Source of the DNA: Candidatus Limnocylindrales bacterium
GTDB lineage: Bacteria; Chloroflexota; Limnocylindria; Limnocylindrales; CSP1-4
Direction of reading: 5' to 3'
NCBI GenBank assembly: GCA_030647575.1
Contig: JAUSJS010000034.1
Location: 1 to 20,220, forward strand
Length of the DNA: 20,220 nucleotides
Below are positions 13,950 through 20,220 of the stretch, one piece after another. A model generated the notes under the pieces. The model made no database searches. It was given only the letters and a program-made list of their open reading frames with translations, and had not been told where the DNA came from. A program made the translations under genes and the position numbers. Numbering within the stretch: the first letter of the stretch is position 1; every line of letters begins with the position of its first letter.

Positions 13950-13955
13950 GCGCCA

Positions 13956-13965
13956 AGCGTACCCT
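13956..13965. promoter_or_regulatory. divergent -10 elements sharing one TA step
   Basis: In AGCGTACCCT the minus strand reads TACGCT (13961-13956), 6 nt from GTG 13949, and the plus strand reads TACCCT (13960-13965), which would start transcription near 13972 for the SpoIID-like gene. The minus-strand call is strong, the plus-strand one moderate. Confidence 0.5.
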
Positions 13966-13992
13966 CGCGATGGGCCGTTCGGCTGGACGCCA

Positions 13993-14012
13993 CATGACCC
14001 ACTCGGGTCATG
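13993..14012. promoter_or_regulatory. perfect 8-4-8 inverted repeat in the SpoIID-like leader (operator or hairpin)
   Basis: CATGACCC and GGGTCATG separated by ACTC. It lies about 30 bp downstream of the shared -10 region and 53 bp before ATG 14066. At DNA level it is a 20-bp dyad fit for a dimeric regulator; at RNA level it is a stable hairpin with a tetraloop. Confidence 0.45.
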
Positions 14013-14065
14013 GCCGTCGACCGGACGCACCAGCCATCCTCGCTTGCCAACCAGCACGAGGGGCC

Positions 14066-15502
14066 ATGCCGACGCACGAACGACGCCGCATCGAGACCGC
14101 GGGGACGCCGCGCGCCACCCTGACGGCGCTGCTGACGGCGCTCCTCCTCGCCTCCGCGATCGGCGCCGGCATCGCGCCCGCCGCGGCGCTGGCCGAGACG
14201 CCGAGTTCCAGCCCGAGTGCGGCGCCGAGCCCGGACCCGAGCGCCTCGCCGGCAGCCCTTCCCTCCCCCACGCCGGTAGCCGGGCCGACGATCCTGGGCG
14301 ACGCAGTCACGTTCTACGGACGCGGCTACGGCCACGGCGTCGGGATGTCCCAGTACGGCGCCCGCGGTCGAGCGCTCGCCGGCGAGGACGCGCCGACCAT
14401 CCTCGCCCATTATTACCAGGGCGCAATCCTCGCGCCGATCGATCCGGCGACGCGGATCCGCGTGCTCGTGCAGTCCAAATGGGCGGCCACGGAGGCTCGC
14501 CCGCTCGTGGTCTACGGTCGGGTGACGCCCTGGTCGATCGATGGCGTCGCTGCCGCCTTCCCTGCGGATGCCCGCCTGCGCCTGATCCCGACGAAGACGG
14601 CCGGCACGACGGGGACAGTCAGCAGCGCGTGGCGCCTGGTCGTCGAGGCCGCCGATGCCACGGTCCTCTTCGACGGCCCCGCCCCGGTCGACTTCACCGT
14701 CCGTGGGACGACGGACGACAGCCGCCTCCAGCTCTGGTCGAAGCCGACCCGCTACGACCAGTACCGCGGGTCGCTGCGGGTCCTCGTCCAGTCGACCACG
14801 CGGCTCTCGGTCGTCAACGACGTCAGCCTGGAGCAGTACCTGCCGGGCGTCGTGCCGGTCGAGATGCCCCCCACCTGGCCGGCGGCCGCGCTCCAGGCCC
14901 AGGCGATCGCCGCCCGCTCGTATGCGGCCCGCCGCCTGCGACCGAACGTCTCCTATTTCGACGTCCCGGACAATTCGTCTTCGCAGATCTACCGCGGCAT
15001 CCTGGCCGAGAAGGCCTCGACCAATGCCGCGATCACGGCAACCGCGGGCATCGTGCTGATCAGCGGAACGACCATCGCGAACGCGCTCTTCCACTCGACC
15101 GGCGGCGGTGCGACCGAGGCCAACGAGAACGTCTACACCTCGACCAGCGGCAAGCGAATCGCCAGGCCGGTCAGCTATCTGCGCGGCGCGAGCGACCGAG
15201 CAGCGGACGGCACACCCTTTGACGCCAGCGCTCCGTATGCGACCTGGCTGACCAGGACCTACACCCGGGCCCAGCTCTCGGCGTGGTTCGCGGCCGACCC
15301 GCGCACCAACGTTGGCGATCTGGTTGCCATCGACCTGCGCGACCGTGGCGTTTCGGGGCGGCTCGTCAGCGTCGCCCTCATCGGCTCGGCGGGCAGCAGG
15401 ACCGTCTCGGGCGAGATCTTCCGGGCCGTCTTCAACGCCCGGCGGCCGACGACGGACCCGAGCCTCAAGAGCACGCTGCTGGACACCGCGCCGATCCGCT
15501 GA
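14066..15502 (+). CDS. secreted SpoIID/LytB-domain protein with N-terminal GHG motif
   Basis: A 478-residue exported protein related to SpoIID, which in Bacillus cleaves peptidoglycan stripped of stem peptides. The start is ATG 14066 with GAGGGG close upstream; ATG 13970 is in frame but adds a non-signal-like extension. Signal peptide: helix about 18-42. A Ser/Pro/Ala linker follows to about 75. GRGYGHGVGMSQYGARG (85-101) then comes before the SpoIID core: VSLEQYLPGVVPVEMP (253-268) with Glu266 as probable catalytic acid, AQAIAARSYA (278-287), and HSTGGGATEANENVY (343-357). GRLVSVALIGSAGSRTVSG (431-449) ends the domain. In Bacillus SpoIID the GHG block follows this region, so the order here is permuted, a form I recall from actinobacterial proteins. 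It probably acts in wall remodelling rather than sporulation; no spore genes are near. Confidence 0.88.
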   Translation: MPTHERRRIETAGTPRATLTALLTALLLASAIGAGIAPAAALAETPSSSPSAAPSPDPSASPAALPSPTPVAGPTILGDAVTFYGRGYGHGVGMSQYGARGRALAGEDAPTILAHYYQGAILAPIDPATRIRVLVQSKWAATEARPLVVYGRVTPWSIDGVAAAFPADARLRLIPTKTAGTTGTVSSAWRLVVEAADATVLFDGPAPVDFTVRGTTDDSRLQLWSKPTRYDQYRGSLRVLVQSTTRLSVVNDVSLEQYLPGVVPVEMPPTWPAAALQAQAIAARSYAARRLRPNVSYFDVPDNSSSQIYRGILAEKASTNAAITATAGIVLISGTTIANALFHSTGGGATEANENVYTSTSGKRIARPVSYLRGASDRAADGTPFDASAPYATWLTRTYTRAQLSAWFAADPRTNVGDLVAIDLRDRGVSGRLVSVALIGSAGSRTVSGEIFRAVFNARRPTTDPSLKSTLLDTAPIR

Positions 15503-15509
15503 CTCGGGC

Positions 15510-15515
15510 TATCGT
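15510..15515 (+). promoter_or_regulatory. -10 element for a leaderless tag mRNA
   Basis: TATCGT, exactly 6 nt before ATG 15522, in the 19-bp gap after the SpoIID-like gene. No Shine-Dalgarno is present, so tag has its own leaderless transcript even though it could also be read through. Confidence 0.6.
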
Positions 15516-15521
15516 GCGCGG

Positions 15522-16148
15522 ATGATCGACGCGCGGGGACGCTGCCCCTGGGCCGGGGCCGACCGGCCAGCCCCGGACCCCCTGATGGTCGCCTACCACG
15601 ACGACGAATGGGGCGCGCCGGTCCACGACGATCTCGAGCTCTTCGAGCGACTGGCCCTCGAGTCCTTCCAGGCCGGCCTGTCATGGTCGATCATCCTGCG
15701 CAAGCGGGAGGCCTTCCGAGCCGCGTTCCGGAGCTTCGATCCGAGGATCGTGGCGGCCTTCGACGACGCTGATCGCGCCCGTCTGCTGGCCGATGCCGGG
15801 ATCGTGCGCAACCGGGCCAAGATCGACGCCACCGTGGGCAACGCGGCGGCCTTCCTTTCCACGGCCGCCGAGCATGGCTCGTTCGATCGATACCTGGCCA
15901 CGATCGTCCCGGCACCACCGACGCGCAGGGCGGCGACCGCGACGATGGCGGACATCCCGGCGTCGACACCCGCCTCCGACGCCCTGTCGGCCGATCTGCG
16001 CCGCCGAGGCTTCCGCTTCGTCGGTTCCACGATCGTCTATGCCCTGATGCAGAGCATCGGCCTGGTCGACGATCACCTGCCCGGCTGCTTCCGCTACCGG
16101 GGCTCCCTCAGCCCGCACCGAGGGACGGGCGGCGCGGATCGCCGCTGA
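15522..16148 (+). CDS. tag: DNA-3-methyladenine glycosylase I
   Basis: A 208-residue Tag-family base-excision repair enzyme that removes 3-methyladenine from alkylated DNA. The zinc-binding set of E. coli Tag (Cys4, His17, His175, Cys179) is matched by Cys8 (RCPWAG), His26 (YHDDEWG), His185 and Cys189 (HLPGCF). ALESFQAGLSWSIILRKREAF (45-65) carries the Glu and Trp of the base-binding pocket, and DAGIVRNRAKIDATVGNA (91-108) is the usual HhH-like segment. Length is normal except for an Ala/Thr-rich insertion (132-152). The start at ATG 15522 gives the standard MxxxRCxW N-terminus and lies 6 nt after a -10; the frame is open upstream but that part is a shadow of the SpoIID-like gene. Codon use fits the neighbours. 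Assignment firm. Confidence 0.95.
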   Translation: MIDARGRCPWAGADRPAPDPLMVAYHDDEWGAPVHDDLELFERLALESFQAGLSWSIILRKREAFRAAFRSFDPRIVAAFDDADRARLLADAGIVRNRAKIDATVGNAAAFLSTAAEHGSFDRYLATIVPAPPTRRAATATMADIPASTPASDALSADLRRRGFRFVGSTIVYALMQSIGLVDDHLPGCFRYRGSLSPHRGTGGADRR

Positions 16149-16187
16149 GGCGAACTGCGGCCAGGGCGGCGACGAGCACGCGAACGA

Positions 16188-16221
16188 GTGCACCAGCATG
16201 GTGCGTGAGCGAGCGCACGCA
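16188..16221. terminator. inverted repeats in a convergent gap (terminator candidates)
   Basis: The 114-bp gap between tag and the minus-strand permease holds two overlapping small dyads: GCACC/GGTGC (16190-16204, 5-nt loop) and TGCGTG/CACGCA (16202-16221, 8-nt loop). They are mutually exclusive because they share bases. No U tract on either strand, so intrinsic termination is uncertain. Nothing else is seen in the gap. Confidence 0.25.
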
Positions 16222-16262
16222 GAAGCCAACGCGGGCATGAGCCGCATCAGCGGCGAGACGCC

Positions 16263-17114
16263 TCAGAGATCGCGCCGCTCGAACCACCAGGCGGCGAGGC
16301 CGAGGACCAGCCCGATCCACACCACGGACCAGATGACGAAGACCAGCGGCGGCGGCGCAGACGCGTAGAACGGGTTCGCGTCGGCGACGCGGGCTGCCCG
16401 GCCAGCCGCCAGCAGCACGACCAGCGGCGGTTCGAGGCCGTAGATCACCCCACGCCACAGGCCGTCGCTGGGCAGGAGCCAGCGGCTCGCCTCGGCGACC
16501 CGCCCGAGCAGCTCGACGCCGAACGCCGCCGCCACGCCCGCCATCACGCCGGCCATCCAGCCGAGACCGAACCCGACGACCGCGATGGCGCCCGCGGCGA
16601 TCGACGGCAGGACGGACCCGAGCGCGAGGGTCAGGGTCAGGAGGACGACCGCCTGACCGGCGAGAAAGGCCACTGCCAGGAGCGGTTCAGGCGGCCCGAA
16701 CCCGGAGACGCCGATCGCGACCGCGATCGCCAGAAGGCCCGACATGACCGTGTAGGCGACGACCACGCAGACGCACCCAAGCCATCGGCCCACGAGCACC
16801 GAGGCGCGGCGCACCGGGCGGGCCAGGATGGCCAGCGCAACGCCGGATTCCAGGTCGCCACCGATCGCAGGCGCCCCGATGAAGGCCGCGGTCATCGCCA
16901 GCACGAAGCTGAACATGAAGGCGACCAGGATCAGGACCTGGGAGACGCCGATCCGGATCTCGAGCTCGAGGACGCCGTCGGCCCGGGCGAGGGTCACCAG
17001 GCGTTCGAGCCCCCAGCCGACGAGCGCCACCGAGACGATCGAGAGCGCGGCGAGCACCCACACGACGCGGCGCCGGACGAGCTCGCGGATGGTGAGCCGG
17101 GCGATGACGATCAT
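16263..17114 (-). CDS. ABC-2 type transporter permease (NosY-like)
   Basis: A 283-residue integral membrane protein with about six helices. It opens with MIVIARLTIRELVRRRVVWVL, the amphipathic elbow and first helix usual in the NosY/YhaP-like ABC-2 permease group, and ends AWWFERRDL, also characteristic. The stretch GDLESGVALAILARPVRRASVLVGRWLGC (about 89-117) is the cytoplasmic coupling segment. ATG 17114 overlaps the stop of the ATPase gene by 4 bp (ATGA), so they are translationally coupled. There is a large Ala/Val/Gly-rich hydrophobic middle and a charged loop EASRWLLPSDGLWRG (about 205-219). Likely exports a lipid, peptide or drug; the cargo is unknown. NosD/F genes or other copper-nitrous oxide reductase genes are not present nearby, so a nos role is not supported. 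Confidence 0.87.
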   Translation of the reverse strand: MIVIARLTIRELVRRRVVWVLAALSIVSVALVGWGLERLVTLARADGVLELEIRIGVSQVLILVAFMFSFVLAMTAAFIGAPAIGGDLESGVALAILARPVRRASVLVGRWLGCVCVVVAYTVMSGLLAIAVAIGVSGFGPPEPLLAVAFLAGQAVVLLTLTLALGSVLPSIAAGAIAVVGFGLGWMAGVMAGVAAAFGVELLGRVAEASRWLLPSDGLWRGVIYGLEPPLVVLLAAGRAARVADANPFYASAPPPLVFVIWSVVWIGLVLGLAAWWFERRDL

Positions 17115-18058
17115 GACGCGTCCAACGCGTCCAACGCGGCCGGCGGGTCCGTCGGGGCAGCCGGCGGCGGCGGACCCGTGACGAGCTCGAGGAATCGCGC
17201 CTCCAGCGATCCACGACCGGGCTCCACGGCATGGACCCGGCCGCCAGCCGCGACGATCGCCTCGACGACGTCGGGAATGCGCGCCCGGTCGAGCGGTCGG
17301 ATCGCCACCCATTCCCCGTCGATGCCGACAGCCCCGAACGCGGCGAGCGCCTGCCGGCCGGCCGGGTCGAGATCGGTGACCCGCAACCGGACGCCGCCGG
17401 CGGCCACGATCTCCTCGAGCGGCCCGGATGCGACCGCGCGACCCTGGTGGAGGATCACGACCCGGTCGCAGACCTGCTCGACCTCGCTCAGCAGGTGCGA
17501 GTTGAGGATCACCGTCGCGCCGCGGTCCCGGGCCGACCGGACGATGGCGCGCACGTCGGTCCGACCGATCGGGTCGAGCGCGGAGGTCGGCTCGTCGAGC
17601 AGGATCAGCTCGGGGTCGCCCAGCAACGCCACGCCCAGCCCGAGTCGCTGCTGCATCCCCTTCGAAAAACCGCTGACCGGATCGTCGGCGCGTTCGGCCA
17701 GGCCGACCCAGGCGAGGGCGTCGTCCACGGCGCCGGGGCGACGCGCCGGCGCCAGGCCCGCGAGCTCGGTGTGGAGGCGTAGCACCTCCCGAGCCCGCAG
17801 CCAGGGCTGGTAGCGGAAGAGCTCGGGCAGGTACCCGATCCGTGCCCGCGCGGCTCGATCGCCGAGCGGGGCGCCCAGGACGCGTCCGGAGCCTCGGGTC
17901 GGACGCGTCAGGCCGATCAGCAGCTTGATGGCGGTCGTCTTGCCGGCCCCGTTGGGACCCAGCAGCCCCACGAGCTCGCCACGTCCCACGGTGAGGCTCA
18001 GGCCATCGAGCGCCGTCGTTCGCCCGTAGGTCTTGACGACATGGTCGAGCTCGATCAC
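17111..18058 (-). CDS. ABC exporter ATP-binding protein
   Basis: A 315-residue ABC ATPase. Walker A GPNGAGKT (34-41), signature FSKGMQQRL (131-139), Walker B LILLDEPTSALD (151-162), switch His188 (NSHLLSEVEQ). A C-terminal domain (about 215-300) of the CcmA/NosF-like type follows, ending in a Pro/Ala-rich tail. The start is uncertain: GTG 18058, GTG 18070 and GTG 18082 are all in frame and none has a clear Shine-Dalgarno. 18058 gives the usual VIELDHVVKTYG beginning; a longer form would add four or eight residues. A perfect dyad (18065-18081) overlaps this region and the -10-like TAGCGT, suggesting repression. It powers the permease just downstream. This is the second, sequence-distinct ABC-2 exporter of the window. 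ATPase identity firm; cargo unknown. Confidence 0.92.
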   Translation of the reverse strand: MIELDHVVKTYGRTTALDGLSLTVGRGELVGLLGPNGAGKTTAIKLLIGLTRPTRGSGRVLGAPLGDRAARARIGYLPELFRYQPWLRAREVLRLHTELAGLAPARRPGAVDDALAWVGLAERADDPVSGFSKGMQQRLGLGVALLGDPELILLDEPTSALDPIGRTDVRAIVRSARDRGATVILNSHLLSEVEQVCDRVVILHQGRAVASGPLEEIVAAGGVRLRVTDLDPAGRQALAAFGAVGIDGEWVAIRPLDRARIPDVVEAIVAAGGRVHAVEPGRGSLEARFLELVTGPPPPAAPTDPPAALDALDAS

Positions 18059-18064
18059 CGGGAT

Positions 18065-18081
18065 TGACACGCTAGGTGTCA
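18065..18081. promoter_or_regulatory. perfect inverted repeat at the second ABC exporter start (operator candidate)
   Basis: TGACAC-GCTAG-GTGTCA, 6-bp arms with a 5-bp spacer. It covers the -10-like TAGCGT (minus strand 18074-18069) and two of three possible GTG starts of the ABC gene. On the plus strand it includes a consensus TTGACA (18064-18069) but no -10 at proper distance. Best read as a binding site for a dimeric repressor. Confidence 0.45.
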
Positions 18082-18141
18082 CTGGCGCGCGCGAGAGTTC
18101 CGGCAATCGAACCTCACCCAGCAGCACAGGAGAATCATCAG

Positions 18142-18285
18142 ATGGTCACCGTCGAATGTCCATGGTGCGCCGAACCAGCCGATCTGGAAGCGTCGAGCCT
18201 GGACGAGCTTGCTTGCGGCGCATGCGGGATCTCGGTCGAGCTCGCCCCGGACCCGATCGAGGAACGGATCGACCGGGCCGCCTGA
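18142..18285 (+). CDS. 47-residue zinc-ribbon protein
   Basis: A very small cytoplasmic protein with two Cys pairs, CPWC (Cys6, Cys9) and CGAC (Cys25, Cys28), spaced as in a zinc ribbon. An acidic helix-prone linker lies between and the tail (VELAPDPIEERIDRAA) is acidic. ATG 18142 follows AGGAGA (18128-18133) by 8 nt, so expression is likely despite the length; the frame is open upstream to 18076 but that part overlaps the ABC start region and has no ribosome binding site. Similar one-ribbon proteins occur in high-GC lineages with unknown role, perhaps as zinc or protein-interaction modules. It lies between the ABC exporter (divergent) and the MFS gene (convergent, 9 bp apart). Domain call good, function unknown. 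Confidence 0.75.
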   Translation: MVTVECPWCAEPADLEASSLDELACGACGISVELAPDPIEERIDRAA

Positions 18286-18294
18286 CGGATGCCG

Positions 18295-19524
18295 TCAGCG
18301 GCTCGCCAGTGACGCGCGCCGCAGGGCGCCGACCGGCAGGAAGAGGAGGCTGACGATGGCGACCGCCAGGCCCATCAGCGCGATCGTCGTCGAGCCACCG
18401 GTCAGGTCGATCAGCGCGCCACCCACCAGCAGCCCGAGCGGCTGCAGGCCGAGCGAGATCGTCCGGGCCGTGCTCCCAATCCGGCCGAGCAGATCGTCCG
18501 GCGAATAGGCCGTCCGCAGCGTGATGTACGTGACCAGGACCATCGACTGCGCGATGCCGGCCACGAATGCGACGCCGAGCAGGATGGGAACCTCGGCGGT
18601 CACGGCCACGACCAACAGCGCGGTGCCGGTCACGATATTGCCCCCCAGCAGCACCATGGCGACGTGCCGGCGTGTCGCGCGACGGGCCGTGAGCAGCGAA
18701 CCGGTGACCGTTCCGACGCCATAGGCTGCCAGGAGGAGTCCGAGGATGGACGGCTGGTAGCCAAGATCGCGGGTGATCCTGACGGCGAGGGCGGTGACCA
18801 GCGGCGCCGTCAGGATCGACGTGGCGCCCCAGAACAGGATGGCGCTGCGCAACGTCGGGTGGCCAACGATGAAGTCGATGCCCTGGCGGATCTCGGTCAG
18901 AAGGCGCTCGCGCGGCCGATCGATTGGCGCGACGAGGTCGCGCCGGACGAGCGCCAGTCCAAGGCCGGAGAGGCCGAACGAGACCGCGTCGATGGCCAGG
19001 GTTGGACCGGGCCCGATCGTCGAGGCGAGGATGCCAGCCACCGCCGGGCCGACGATGTAGCCCGACGAGTAGATCGCCTCGAAGTAGGAGTTGGCACGGC
19101 CGACCTGGCTCCGCCCCACGAGCGCCGGGACCGAGGCGGTGTAGCCGGCCAGGAAGAATGCCCGCAGCACGCTCGTCGGCGCAGCGACGATCAGAATCAC
19201 CGCCATCGTCGGGCCTTGGAGCGCCACGGAGATCGGAATCAGGGCCGTCAGCGCCGCCCGTCCCAGGTCCGCCAGCAGCATCATCCGCTTCCGGTCGCTC
19301 CGGTCGGCCAGGGCGCCCGCGACCATCCCGAAGACAAGATCCGGCAGCGCCTGGAGCGCACCCACGATGCCCATGGCAAAGCCCGACCCGGTCAGCGCCA
19401 GGACGAGCAGTGGCAGGGCCGTGAAGCTGACCGCGTCTCCGAGCGATGAGACACCCTGGCTGGAGAGCAGGACCTTGAAGTCGCGGTTCGCCGAGAGCGG
19501 CTCGTCCCTGGGCTCGGGGGGCAT
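18295..19524 (-). CDS. MFS exporter (EntS/MFS_3-like)
   Basis: A 409-residue major facilitator protein with about 12 predicted helices. It has a short cytoplasmic N-terminus MPPEPRDEPLSANRDFKVLL, then the first helices (SSLGDAVSFTALPLLVLALTG) and the family's motif A GALADRSDRKRMM (about 71-83) in the cytoplasmic loop between helices 2 and 3. The central cytoplasmic loop is rich in Arg and Pro (RRDLVAPIDRPRERLL). This pattern is typical of the EntS/enterobactin-exporter-like MFS_3 group, which moves siderophores or drugs outward. ATG 19524 is exactly 6 nt after TACCAT; no Shine-Dalgarno is needed. It is divergent from the aldolase-like gene with 49 bp between start codons. No siderophore synthesis gene is nearby, so the substrate is open. 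Confidence 0.88.
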   Translation of the reverse strand: MPPEPRDEPLSANRDFKVLLSSQGVSSLGDAVSFTALPLLVLALTGSGFAMGIVGALQALPDLVFGMVAGALADRSDRKRMMLLADLGRAALTALIPISVALQGPTMAVILIVAAPTSVLRAFFLAGYTASVPALVGRSQVGRANSYFEAIYSSGYIVGPAVAGILASTIGPGPTLAIDAVSFGLSGLGLALVRRDLVAPIDRPRERLLTEIRQGIDFIVGHPTLRSAILFWGATSILTAPLVTALAVRITRDLGYQPSILGLLLAAYGVGTVTGSLLTARRATRRHVAMVLLGGNIVTGTALLVVAVTAEVPILLGVAFVAGIAQSMVLVTYITLRTAYSPDDLLGRIGSTARTISLGLQPLGLLVGGALIDLTGGSTTIALMGLAVAIVSLLFLPVGALRRASLASR

Positions 19525-19530
19525 GGCCGG

Positions 19531-19536
19531 ATGGTA
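19531..19536 (-). promoter_or_regulatory. -10 element for a leaderless MFS mRNA
   Basis: TACCAT on the minus strand, exactly 6 nt before ATG 19524. It chooses this ATG over the longer frame up to 19725. Confidence 0.6.
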
Positions 19537-19561
19537 GAGGCAGCGGCCCGAGGCGCGGACG

Positions 19562-19567
19562 TAGGAT
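19562..19567 (+). promoter_or_regulatory. -10 element for a leaderless aldolase-like mRNA
   Basis: TAGGAT on the plus strand, exactly 6 nt before GTG 19574. It fixes the start at a GTG instead of the ATG three codons later. Confidence 0.6.
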
Positions 19568-19573
19568 TGGCCG

Positions 19574-20220
19574 GTGGACCCGATGAACCTCGCAGCGGCC
19601 GCCGACGCGCTCATCTCGGCCGGCCGCCGCCTCGGCGCGCGAGGCCTGATCTCGGCCGGCGAGGGCAACCTGTCCGTCCGCCTCGATTCGGATCGGCTGC
19701 TCGTCACCCCAACCGGACGGCGCAAGGATGAGCTGGAGGCCGATGACCTGGTCGTGGTCTGGATCGGGCACCCGGACCGCGACGAGCAGTCGCCAACCGG
19801 CCTGCGACCGACCTCCGACCTGGCGATCCACCTGGCGGTTCACCACGCGCGGCCGGACATCGGCGCGGTTGCCCACGCGCATCTCCTGGCGTCGATGGCG
19901 CTGACCCTCGCGGGTGAGCTGCCGGATCCGACGGCCCTTCCGGAGACGGCCATGCTATTGCCGCGCCTCCCGTTCGTGGGCATCGGCGTGCCCGGCAGCA
20001 GCGAGCTGGCCGGTCGCCTCGTCAGCGCCCTGACCGAGCCGCCTGAGCCGCTGGCGACCGCAGTCCTGCTCGAGCGCCACGGCGCCATCGCGATCGGGAG
20101 CGACCCGGCCCAGGCGGTCGATCGGCTGGAGCTCGTCGAGGTCCTGTGCCGAACCTGGCGTGACGCCCTGCTGATTCGCGCAGCACGAGCCGCACTGGGT
20201 ATCGTTTCGGCACCCAGCAC
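19574..20220 (+). CDS. class II aldolase/adducin-family protein (truncated by window edge)
   Basis: At least 215 residues, open at the right edge. The fold family includes L-fuculose-1-phosphate aldolase, ribulose-5-phosphate 4-epimerase and methylthioribulose-1-phosphate dehydratase, all zinc enzymes. Seen here: GLISAGEGNLSVRL (25-38), the phosphate-binding GNLS block; TPTGRRKDEL (45-54); HAH (103-105) and a third His (about 163, ERHGAIAIG) as the zinc ligands. In the place of the catalytic Glu of fuculose aldolase (S-S-E) the protein reads TSD, so an Asp takes that role, or the reaction differs. Start is GTG 19574, 6 nt after TAGGAT; ATG 19583 is in frame. Divergent from the MFS gene. Family firm; exact activity unknown. 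Confidence 0.85.
   Translation, partial: MDPMNLAAAADALISAGRRLGARGLISAGEGNLSVRLDSDRLLVTPTGRRKDELEADDLVVVWIGHPDRDEQSPTGLRPTSDLAIHLAVHHARPDIGAVAHAHLLASMALTLAGELPDPTALPETAMLLPRLPFVGIGVPGSSELAGRLVSALTEPPEPLATAVLLERHGAIAIGSDPAQAVDRLELVEVLCRTWRDALLIRAARAALGIVSAPS

Noticed and set aside
16263..18058. nosFY nitrous-oxide reductase maturation system
   Set aside because: Sequence resembles the NosF/NosY transporter type, but no nosZ, nosD or nosL is present; the cupredoxin at 6823 is far away and unrelated.
18146..19882. Very long minus-strand frame (578 codons) overlapping the MFS gene
   Set aside because: Shadow of the MFS gene in another frame; Arg/Pro/Asp-rich and crosses the aldolase-like gene and the zinc ribbon.
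1..20220. tRNA or rRNA genes
   Set aside because: No T-loop/acceptor combination or conserved rRNA segment was found by reading; a tRNAscan/Infernal run would be decisive.

Overview
This is a GC-rich window (about two thirds G+C by eye) of densely packed bacterial chromosome with many divergent gene pairs. The gene content (SpoIID/LytB protein, lipoprotein cupredoxin, two ABC-2 exporters, small zinc ribbon, Pro/Ala/Ser-rich linkers), the GTG/TTG starts and the many leaderless-type promoters suggest a monoderm, high-GC lineage. My best guess is Chloroflexota (Limnocylindria / Ellin6529-like, soil or freshwater), with an actinobacterium as the alternative. That placement is inference. No rRNA, tRNA, CRISPR array, transposase or phage gene was seen.

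Layout. 1-438: no gene recognised. 439-1284 (-): secreted protein with a clan CD (caspase/gingipain-like) His/Cys signature, preceded by a long leader. 1884-3149 (+): RhlE-type RNA helicase on a TTG start. 3173-3724 (-): conserved-looking unknown. 3897-5255 (-): membrane-anchored serine beta-lactamase-like hydrolase. 5301-7221 (+): a GIY-YIG-like::GreA fusion, a small membrane protein overlapping it by 4 bp, and a copper lipoprotein. 7222-7494: convergent gap holding a degenerate ~60-bp tandem repeat. 7495-8496 (-): D-cysteine desulfhydrase/ACC deaminase-family enzyme, divergent from a cupin (8521-8937) that overlaps an APH-type kinase (8931-10097). 10131-11899 (-): two-gene ABC exporter, divergent from RidA (11944-12324). 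12329-13180 (-): SLT-type lysozyme-like protein. 13425-13949 (-): small alpha/beta hydrolase, divergent from a permuted SpoIID/LytB protein (14066-15502). 15522-16148 (+): Tag glycosylase. 16263-18058 (-): second ABC exporter pair. 18142-18285 (+): 47-residue zinc ribbon. 18295-19524 (-): MFS exporter, divergent from a class II aldolase-like gene that runs off the right edge.

Functional themes are the cell envelope (SLT, SpoIID, serine hydrolase, secreted protease-like protein, copper lipoprotein), export (two ABC systems, one MFS), and nucleic-acid upkeep (RhlE, Tag, GreA fusion). They do not form one pathway.

Two observations stand out. First, seven start codons lie exactly 6 nt downstream of a TANNNT -10 hexamer, which predicts leaderless mRNAs, while most other upstream-gene starts carry a clear Shine-Dalgarno. 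At three divergent promoters, candidate -10 elements of both strands share the same TA step. Second, one 413-residue protein joins a GIY-YIG-like nuclease domain to a complete GreA factor.
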